Below, one piece after another: positions 30,841 to 37,028 of a DNA stretch of 37,028 nucleotides; positions within the stretch are counted from its first letter, which is position 1, and each line of letters opens with the position of its first letter. The position numbers were made by a program, and so were the translations under genes. The notes beneath the pieces are model-generated. The model had not been told where the DNA came from. It was given only the letters and a program-made list of their open reading frames with translations, and did not search any database. Source of the DNA: Desulfovibrio sp. (GTDB lineage Bacteria; Desulfobacterota; Desulfovibrionia; Desulfovibrionales; Desulfovibrionaceae); assembly GCA_031273845.1 (NCBI GenBank), contig JAISRC010000126.1, positions 1-37,028 on the forward strand, given 5' to 3'.

Positions 30841-33763
30841 ATGCGCTTCCACCTTCTCCCGATTCATTTTGCAGCCGTTCAAGCATGGCGTCGTATTCCA
30901 GATTGTCCAGTTGTTCACGCAACCATGCGACAAGTTCCCCTCCCGATTCATAGGCATAGCCTTCCAGTTCGAGAAGGGTCGCCTCCATCTCGCTGGTTCT
31001 GAACAGGGCACAGTCATCAGCCAGTTTTTGCAGCAGGAGCTTGTCGGGCGACGGAGCACGGGGCTTTTCCGTTTCCGTTTTTTCCTCGGAAACTTTTTTC
31101 AGAAGTTTCCGCAAATCGTCAAGCAGCTTGTCCACCGACCCAAGGAAGTCGCCGTTGTCGGCGAGCACCGTTGCATAATCGCCGGCAATCGCCGCCTGTT
31201 CCAGGGCGGCGGCCCGCCTGCCGAGTGCGTCGGCGCAGATGCCGTAGGTGGCGCTTTTCAAGCCGTGGACCATGATTTTGTATTTTTCCAGATTTTCCTC
31301 AGATACGCTGCGCATCGCGTCCAGCAGCGCGGGCGTGTGAAGAACATAGGAGCGGATTATCTGCAGGTATGCGGACTCGCCCTCATAGCGCTTTACGCAC
31401 AGTTCCAGGTTCACGCCCTCCGGACTTTGCCCGATCACCGGATGCAGCGACGGCGATGCGGCGGCCGATTTTTCCGGGCGCTTGCATGCCGCCTCGCGCA
31501 ATGTTTCCGTGCTCTGTTTATCGCGCACCCACTGGTTGAGTATCGCGTCCAGGAGCACAATATCTATGGGTTTTGAAATATAGGCGTCAAAACCGCTGGA
31601 CAGCAATTTTTCCCTGCTGCCCGACAAGGCGTTTGCCGTCATCGCTATAATCGGGACCGTCTCGGCGTATTCCGTCCCGATTTCATTGCGTATGATGCGG
31701 GTGGCTTCCACTCCGTCCATCTCGGGCATCATGTGATCCATAAACACCACATCGTAGCGCGTCTTTTCTTCCCGGATCATCCGGATCGCCGCCGCGCCGC
31801 TCAGCGCGAAATCCACCGTGAGACCGTAAGGAATCATCAGCCCCTTCGCCACGTCCAGGTTTGTCGGAACGTCGTCCACCACCAATATCCTGCCGTAGGG
31901 CATATACGAGCGCACCAGACCTGCCCCGCGGATCCGCCGTGATTCTATGAATCTGAACGTCTTCAGCGCCTCGGCCGTCGCTTCCCCGATGGGCGCGGCA
32001 TCGGCGATCTTCTGCAGTATGCGCGCGGTGAAAACGCTGCCCTTGCCGTATTCGCTTTCCACGCCGATCTCTCCGCCCATCATCTGCACCAGGGTCCGGG
32101 TGATGGCCAGCCCGAGTCCCGTTCCCTCTATCCTGCGGTTCGCCTTGGTGTCCAACTGGCTGTATGCGGAAAAGAGCTTGACCATCTCCTCTTCCCTGAT
32201 GCCGATGCCCGTATCGCTTACCCTGATGATGATCCAGGCGTGATCTTCTCCGCAGCGCTCCCAGTTGATTTCCAGGACCACCTTTCCTTCCTGCGTATAC
32301 TTGAACGCGTTGGAGAGCAGATTGTTGAGTATCTGCCTGACCCGTATTTCGTCTCCGTACAGCTTGCAGGGCAGCGTTTTGTCCGGTTCGATCTCGAAGA
32401 TGATGCGCTTGGAGCCGATGCGCACCTTGTTGAGCTGCACCGCATCGTCGATGGGCTGAGTCAGCTCGTATTCCGTGTCGATCAGTTTGAAGCTGCCCGT
32501 TTCAATTTTGGATATATCCAGTATATCATTGATGATGCCCAGCAAATTGGAGCCGGATATGTAGATTTTTTCTATGTTCAGGCGCGTTTCTTCGGGAAGA
32601 TCGTTCTGCAGTTCTATTTCCGCCAGACCGAGCACCGCGTTCAGCGGCGTCCTGATTTCATGGCTTACCGTGGCCAGGAAGTCGCTCTTGGCCCGGTTCG
32701 CCGTCTCGGAGAAATCCAGCCTGTCCAGCATGGCGTTTATAACGGTGCCTTGTTCGGCATATTCGCGGATCCAGCGGTAAGGCGTGATGTCGATCCGTTC
32801 GTTGATGCCCAACCCGGCAATCGCGGCATTCATCTCCTTGACGGGCGCCACTATGAGTTTCTGTCTCACGGCGGACAGCACCCCGGCACACAGCAACAGC
32901 AAGACCAGATAGCTGATTGACGACTTCGTTATGAAACGCTGTCCCTCCAGAAAAATATCCCGGCGGACCGTCAGACTCAGTTTCAGGGGATAGCCGTAGA
33001 TATCGGTAAGCTGAACCCAAGTGGAAGCGGTGTCGCCGTCGCTCAGGGGAGCTTCGGCAAGGACGGCTCCGGTCAACCCGCGCATGTCTCTGGAAACCCG
33101 GTAAGTGATGCGGTCGAAATGGGTGATGCTGCGAAAAAATTCGTCGGACAAAACCTTTCCGCTGAGCAGCGTGCCGAACACCTTGCCGCCGAATTGCTCG
33201 GCAATGGGCATCACAGCAATGCTGTAGGCCGTATCTCCCACTATTATGATGCCGCTCAGGCCGACTGCGGGGCCGGCCTCCTTCGGCCATCCGTGCCGCT
33301 CAATACGCTGTATGACGCTGCGCGAAAGCCCGGATACGCTTTCAAAAAAACCTTGCGGGGCGGACATATATCGGTGTTTCAGGTAGTCGTAGAATTCCGT
33401 GAAGCGCATGCTGCCGTCATGGTTTTGAACAATAAAATAGTTGGATGAGGAAAAAGCCGACATGGTGGTGCCGCTCCAGTGCTTCTCATGGTACCGGGGG
33501 TTCTCCCCCCGCAGATACAAACAGGTCTCTTCCCAAAGGGCGAGATCGTAAGTCCGCAGGGCCAGAGCGTCGATGTCGCTCCGCAGAACGCCGTCCACCA
33601 TGAGGAGTTGTTCGTTGAGGTACTGCCTCTCCGACCACAGCATTACATCCCGCATGCCGGGCATTATGATAAGGAAGATCATCGCGGCGGTGACGCCCAC
33701 AAATACCGCGGCAATGGCGAGATTGATCAACTGGATCGAAACGGTACGGATTTTTTCACGCAT
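30830..33763 (-). CDS. Membrane hybrid histidine kinase (CHASE4-like-HisKA-HATPase-REC-HPt)
   Basis: This 977-residue inner-membrane sensor kinase has transmembrane segments at about 12-35 and 281-302, enclosing a periplasmic domain of about 245 residues. That domain is CHASE4-like (RSDIDALALRTYDLALWEE at 61-79). A HAMP-like linker follows the second segment. The kinase core has His368 in VSHEIRTPLN, an N box near 481-486 and GTGLGLAI at 547-554. The receiver acceptor is Asp676 in FMDHMMPEMDG, and an HPt domain has His833 in VHGLKSATYG. It ends with about 90 residues of charged helix. ATG 33763 is preceded by GGGGGGCGAA. The 173-base gap upstream shows no gene and may hold a promoter. It is not a close paralogue of the two soluble kinases. 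Confidence 0.94.
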   Translation of the reverse strand: MREKIRTVSIQLINLAIAAVFVGVTAAMIFLIIMPGMRDVMLWSERQYLNEQLLMVDGVLRSDIDALALRTYDLALWEETCLYLRGENPRYHEKHWSGTTMSAFSSSNYFIVQNHDGSMRFTEFYDYLKHRYMSAPQGFFESVSGLSRSVIQRIERHGWPKEAGPAVGLSGIIIVGDTAYSIAVMPIAEQFGGKVFGTLLSGKVLSDEFFRSITHFDRITYRVSRDMRGLTGAVLAEAPLSDGDTASTWVQLTDIYGYPLKLSLTVRRDIFLEGQRFITKSSISYLVLLLLCAGVLSAVRQKLIVAPVKEMNAAIAGLGINERIDITPYRWIREYAEQGTVINAMLDRLDFSETANRAKSDFLATVSHEIRTPLNAVLGLAEIELQNDLPEETRLNIEKIYISGSNLLGIINDILDISKIETGSFKLIDTEYELTQPIDDAVQLNKVRIGSKRIIFEIEPDKTLPCKLYGDEIRVRQILNNLLSNAFKYTQEGKVVLEINWERCGEDHAWIIIRVSDTGIGIREEEMVKLFSAYSQLDTKANRRIEGTGLGLAITRTLVQMMGGEIGVESEYGKGSVFTARILQKIADAAPIGEATAEALKTFRFIESRRIRGAGLVRSYMPYGRILVVDDVPTNLDVAKGLMIPYGLTVDFALSGAAAIRMIREEKTRYDVVFMDHMMPEMDGVEATRIIRNEIGTEYAETVPIIAMTANALSGSREKLLSSGFDAYISKPIDIVLLDAILNQWVRDKQSTETLREAACKRPEKSAAASPSLHPVIGQSPEGVNLELCVKRYEGESAYLQIIRSYVLHTPALLDAMRSVSEENLEKYKIMVHGLKSATYGICADALGRRAAALEQAAIAGDYATVLADNGDFLGSVDKLLDDLRKLLKKVSEEKTETEKPRAPSPDKLLLQKLADDCALFRTSEMEATLLELEGYAYESGGELVAWLREQLDNLEYDAMLERLQNESGEGGSAYGG

Positions 33764-33936
33764 TTCGCCCCCCGAGATTGTGTCGGGCCTCGCCTGGTGC
33801 CGGGTGCGGCAAATTTTTCATTATTGTCCGCAACAGCATTTTCCGCTTGGAGCATTTGAAAATCGAAAAGTTTATTTTTTAATGCACATATCAGTAAAAA
33901 GGGCGGGATGCCGATCCCCTTCCCCGCCGCGCAGGG

Positions 33937-34974
33937 CTATGCCGGCATTTTCTCCGTCATTTCCGCGAATTTTGTATGGATCGACTCGAATGTTTCCACC
34001 ACGCGCCCGTCAAAATTCGCGTTTTTCCCTTCAAATATGATGCGGCACGCCTCTTCGTGACTGAGGCTCCTGCGGTAAACACGGTCATGCACGAGCGCGT
34101 CGTACACGTCCGCTACGGCCATGATCCGTCCGCACAGGGGAATCTCCTCCCCGGCAAGGCCTTCGGGATAGCCTTTGCCGTCATAGCGTTCATGGTGGGA
34201 AAAAGCCGTCAGCCGGGCGTAGTGGAGATAGCGCTGGGTGGGGGTACGTTCCAGCATATTGTGCAGAATCTGTTCGCCGTACACCGTATGCATTTTTATG
34301 GCGGCAAATTCCTCATCGTTGAGCTTTCCGGGTTTGAGCAGGATGGCGTCTCCGATGGCGATCTTCCCGATATCATGCAGGGGGGCGGAGCGCGCTATCA
34401 ACTGCATGTCCGTTTCCGTCAGTTCTCCGGGAAACAATCCTTTCTCGATCATCTTGTCGGCGAGCATCTCCACATATTTGCCCGTGCGCATCACATGCCC
34501 GCCTGTGTTTTCATCGCGGCATTCTATCATCTCCGCGAAAGAGCTTGCTATACTGTCGGACAACTGGGCCACGGAGTTTTCCAGATAGGTCTGGTAGCCC
34601 GTAAAACGCAGGTGAAGCTCAATTCGCTGGAGCAGCACGCTTTTGACGACCGGCTTTGTAATAAAATCCCTGGCCCCCGCATCAAGGCCTTTGATCTCCG
34701 TCTCGACATTGTGGATCCCGGTGAGAAAAATAACGGGGATGCTCCCGGTGAACTGATTTTTCTTAAGCCGGGCGATGGTTTCAAAGCCATCCATGCCCGG
34801 CATTTCGATGTCGAGCAGGATCAGGTCCGGCCTTGCCGTCCGGCATATCCGCAGCGCCATCTCGCCGGATTTGGCGAGGGAAACGGCGTAGCTGCCGCTG
34901 AGATACGCGTTGATCTGGCTGAGGCCGGCAATATTATCGTCCACGACCAGTATTTTTTTCACGGCGTCGGTCAT
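33937..34974 (-). CDS. REC-HD-GYP response regulator 2
   Basis: This 345-residue cytoplasmic protein joins a receiver (residues 6-122, acceptor Asp55 in LILLDIEMPGMDG) to an HD-GYP domain (about 140-335), the family that degrades the second messenger c-di-GMP. The metal-site residues expected in active members are visible: His160, His200-Asp201 in LHDIGKIAIGD, His229, His260-His261, and Asp289 in AVADVYDAL, together with the GYP motif at 268-270 (DGKGYPEGL). It looks catalytically competent. ATG 34974 overlaps the stop of the other HD-GYP gene (ATGA). It is a plausible output of the kinases encoded downstream. Confidence 0.95.
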   Translation of the reverse strand: MTDAVKKILVVDDNIAGLSQINAYLSGSYAVSLAKSGEMALRICRTARPDLILLDIEMPGMDGFETIARLKKNQFTGSIPVIFLTGIHNVETEIKGLDAGARDFITKPVVKSVLLQRIELHLRFTGYQTYLENSVAQLSDSIASSFAEMIECRDENTGGHVMRTGKYVEMLADKMIEKGLFPGELTETDMQLIARSAPLHDIGKIAIGDAILLKPGKLNDEEFAAIKMHTVYGEQILHNMLERTPTQRYLHYARLTAFSHHERYDGKGYPEGLAGEEIPLCGRIMAVADVYDALVHDRVYRRSLSHEEACRIIFEGKNANFDGRVVETFESIHTKFAEMTEKMPA

Positions 34975-36020
34975 CGTAAGTCGATTTTCAGCAGAGGCCG
35001 GGTTTTTATAGTCAGCTCGGCGAATTGATCGCTGATCTCCTCAAGCACCGTCACAACGCGCGGATCAAAGGCAGTGCCTTTCCCCTGCACGACGATCCGG
35101 CAGCTTTCCTCGTGACTGTGCCCCTTGCGGTAGACCTTGTCGATGCAGCAGGCGCTGTATACGTTCACCACCGCCGCGATCCGGGAACACAAGGGGATGT
35201 CGTCTCCCGCAAGCCCGTGAGGATAGCCCGTGCCGTCCCAGTACTCGTGGTGTCCCTCCGCGATGAGCCCGGCATAATGGAGGTAGTGGCGCGTCGGGAT
35301 GTGTTCGTAAATTTTTTCCAGCATCTGCGCCCCGATCACGGTATGTCTTTTGACTTCTTCATATTCCGCCTGACTCAAGGGCTCCGGCTTCAGCAGGATC
35401 GTATCGCTGATGCCTATTTTGCCGACATCGTGAAAGGGCACGGCCCGGATCATCATTTCCAGCTTTTCCTCGTCGAACTCCGCCCCGAAAATTCCGGTCT
35501 GCAACAGACGCCGCCCGAGCAGTTCCGCGTATCTGCTGGTGCGCAAGACGTGGTCGCCGGCATTTTCATCCTTGCATTCCAGCAGTTCCGCAAAAGAGAC
35601 GATGATATTGTCTTCCAGTTCCTTGAGTGATGTTTCCAGTTTGGACTGATAATCGGCATAGGCGAGATGCATCGCGATCTTGTGCAGCAGGAGGCTTGCG
35701 TTGGCGGGTTTTGTAATGAAGTCCATCGCGCCGGATTGGAGCGCCCTGACCTCTGTCGCCGAGTCGTAGCTTCCGGTGAGGAAGATAACGGGTATATGCC
35801 GTAATTCCGGATCCGCCATGATCCGTTCCATGGTCGCATAGCCGTCCATTTCCGGCATTTCGATGTCGAGCAGGATCAGGTCCGGCTTTTTTGTCCGGCA
35901 TATCTGCAGTGCGAGGAGGCCGGATTTGGCAAGCGTTATGTCGTAGCTCGACTGGAGTTGCAACCCGACCTGCCTGAGAATGGTCAGATTGTCGTCCACA
36001 ATGAGTATTTGTTTGGTCAT
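34971..36020 (-). CDS. REC-HD-GYP response regulator 1, atypical metal site
   Basis: This 349-residue protein is the first gene of the signalling locus. The receiver (residues 4-118) has acceptor Asp52 in LILLDIEMPEMDG. The HD-GYP domain keeps His157, His197-Asp198 in FHDVGKIGISD, His226, His257-His258 and Gly265-Tyr266-Pro267. However, the segment that reads ADVYDAL in its neighbour is VNVYSAC here, so the conserved Asp is Asn286 and the next Asp is Ser289. That Asp is a metal ligand in characterised HD-GYP enzymes, so this copy may be inactive or bind c-di-GMP without cleaving it. ATG 36020 is preceded by GGAGAAG. It shares architecture but only moderate similarity with regulator 2. Confidence 0.94.
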   Translation of the reverse strand: MTKQILIVDDNLTILRQVGLQLQSSYDITLAKSGLLALQICRTKKPDLILLDIEMPEMDGYATMERIMADPELRHIPVIFLTGSYDSATEVRALQSGAMDFITKPANASLLLHKIAMHLAYADYQSKLETSLKELEDNIIVSFAELLECKDENAGDHVLRTSRYAELLGRRLLQTGIFGAEFDEEKLEMMIRAVPFHDVGKIGISDTILLKPEPLSQAEYEEVKRHTVIGAQMLEKIYEHIPTRHYLHYAGLIAEGHHEYWDGTGYPHGLAGDDIPLCSRIAAVVNVYSACCIDKVYRKGHSHEESCRIVVQGKGTAFDPRVVTVLEEISDQFAELTIKTRPLLKIDLR

Positions 36021-36135
36021 GATCCGAGCTTCTCCATACAGAGCGCGGAAAAAGCCGAAGCAACCCCGCTCCCGGCCGTCGGGGGATGCATCGCCGGCTT
36101 TTGGCTCCGCTTGCCGGGTACTTCATGCATAAAAT

Positions 36136-36164
36136 ACTCTATTGTGATGCCCGGAAAAAGTAAA
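36136..36164 (-). promoter_or_regulatory. Possible promoter of the signalling locus
   Basis: On the minus strand, TTTACT and TAGAGT stand 17 bases apart, each matching four of six consensus positions. They lie about 115 bases upstream of the first HD-GYP gene. Nothing else in 36021-36193 suggests a gene. Confidence 0.35.
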
Positions 36165-36193
36165 GGATATTCCGAAACCATAATCTACCACAC

Positions 36194-36331
36194 TAGGAGT
36201 CTGTCGGACTTTAGAGGTATATTTTTTATAATATATTGATATTTATAGTTATAGTAAATCTGATCAATGAGAGTTATATATAATAATTTAAATATGTTAT
36301 AAGTGTTTTAAGCCAAAGTCCGACAGGCCTA
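36194..36331. mobile_element. TA-flanked MITE, copy 2
   Basis: This 138-base AT-rich element begins TAGGAGTCTGTCGGACTTT and ends AAAGTCCGACAGGCCTA, giving a longer terminal match than copy 1, though two bases are missing near the right end. It is non-coding. It lies directly upstream of the signalling locus promoter region. Confidence 0.8.
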
Positions 36332-36480
36332 GAGCATTTTCTGAATGAAATTATCCAATTTCATTCAGAATCATTTTTGGAAAAAACGCTGTTTTTCCAA
36401 AAATCCACGCCGCTTATCGCGGCTCGTTGCCCTTGCGGTCAACGAGAGCGCTTGGACTTTTTCAAAGGCAAACCGCTCTA
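36329..36480. repeat. CTAGAGC-bounded double-hairpin element
   Basis: It is bounded by CTAGAGC and GCTCTAG. Inside are two perfect hairpins: a 14-bp stem (TTCTGAATGAAATT 36339-36352, loop ATCC, 36357-36370) and a 13-bp stem (ATTTTTGGAAAAA 36373-36385, six-base loop, 36392-36404). Similar AGAGCATTTT or AAAATGCTCT sequences occur near 855, 5850 and 21533. No gene is seen here or in 36481-36593. Confidence 0.65.
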
Positions 36481-36593
36481 GTGATTCACGCAAAGTACCC
36501 ATAGTGATGACTCTGGTCGCAAGGTTTTTCCGGCTCAATAAGATAGCGCAAATCGGGAGGGCAAGGACGTTCCCCCGACCTGCGGTGTGAAAC

Positions 36594-36629
36594 AAGAAAA
36601 AGGCCCTGCTTTCCGAAGAAAACAGGGCC
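36594..36629 (-). terminator. Intrinsic terminator with UUCG tetraloop
   Basis: On the minus strand the stem GGCCCTG/CAGGGCC is extended by TTTTC/GAAAG with one U-G pair and closed by a C-UUCG-G tetraloop. TTTTTCTTG follows directly. This is a textbook Rho-independent terminator, and the tetraloop and T-tract fix its direction. It must end a minus-strand transcript arriving from higher coordinates. Confidence 0.85.
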
Positions 36630-36673
36630 GTGAAGAAACACGAAAACCGCGCCGATCCCAGTGGAAAGGCGCG

Positions 36674-36832
<159 letters not shown>

Positions 36833-36880
36833 TGTCAATCCTACGATTTCACTCATCATTTATATACGATACACATAAAA

Positions 36881-36909
36881 TCTAAAAATGGCAATAAATA
36901 TGTTGTCAA
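36881..36909 (-). promoter_or_regulatory. Promoter-like sequence upstream of the microsatellite ORF
   Basis: On the minus strand a perfect TTGACA (36904-36909) is followed after 17 bases by TTTAGA (36881-36886), a three-of-six match to the -10 box. Transcription from here to the UUCG terminator would give an RNA of about 280 bases. Confidence 0.4.
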
Positions 36910-36913
36910 GACC

Positions 36914-37028
36914 TAGGAGCCTGTCGGACTTTGCCTTAAAATATTTATAACATACTGAAATTATTATATACGGCTTTCATTGATCGGATTTGCTATATAT
37001 AAAAATATCAGTATGTTACAGAAAATAC
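36914..37028. mobile_element. TA-flanked MITE, copy 3, cut by the window end
   Basis: It begins TAGGAGCCTGTCGGACTTT, identical to copy 1 over the first 19 bases. The subterminal inverted pair TAACATACTGA and TCAGTATGTTA is present. The right terminal repeat lies beyond the window. Confidence 0.8.

Noticed and set aside
36345-36590. Open frames on both strands through the double-hairpin element
   Set aside because: They consist largely of the inverted repeats, lack ribosome binding sites and show no recognisable protein.

Overview
The window looks like chromosome from a moderately GC-rich deltaproteobacterial sulfate reducer of the Desulfovibrionaceae type. This rests on gene content (lactate permease, acetate kinase, a TSUP-family anion exporter, RNase Y, many two-component proteins) and on general protein character; no rRNA or other marker gene is present to confirm it. 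Several decayed genes and many short repeats suggest a genome that is being eroded, as in host-associated strains. No tRNA, rRNA, CRISPR array or complete insertion sequence was found.

Positions 1-3810 hold the remains of a fatty-acid/butyrate-type CoA cluster. A MITE-like element (317-575) abuts the last 72 codons of a 3-hydroxyacyl-CoA dehydrogenase. An intact thiolase and a convergent PAS/sigma-54 activator follow. Positions 3856-9896 carry a TSUP exporter with a repeat-derived insertion, an unknown membrane protein, an NADPH:FMN reductase, a lactate permease with a duplicated upstream sequence, and a SurA-like foldase that overlaps the end of mfd. Positions 9874-22959 are mostly housekeeping: mfd, cheW, UDP-glucose dehydrogenase, ackA, a secreted type-B carboxylesterase, a broken acyl carrier protein gene, RNase Y, a small membrane protein and NAD kinase. 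Two miniature-element families and a two-hairpin repeat family sit in the intergenic gaps.

Positions 22970-36020 are one same-strand signalling locus of eight genes, read from high to low coordinates: two REC-HD-GYP response regulators, a membrane hybrid kinase, a stand-alone receiver, then two tandem copies of a FIST-protein/soluble-hybrid-kinase pair. The organisation resembles NosP/NahK nitric-oxide signalling, where a FIST haemoprotein controls a co-transcribed hybrid kinase feeding c-di-GMP metabolism. Here the pair is duplicated and is joined to HD-GYP phosphodiesterase-type outputs, one of which has lost a conserved metal-site aspartate. This is the strongest candidate for an undescribed system in the window.

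Positions 36021-37028 are gene-poor. They contain two copies of a TA-flanked MITE, a double-hairpin repeat, and a 67-base GT microsatellite. The microsatellite lies inside a candidate minus-strand transcription unit that has its own promoter, ribosome binding site, short ORF and UUCG-loop terminator.
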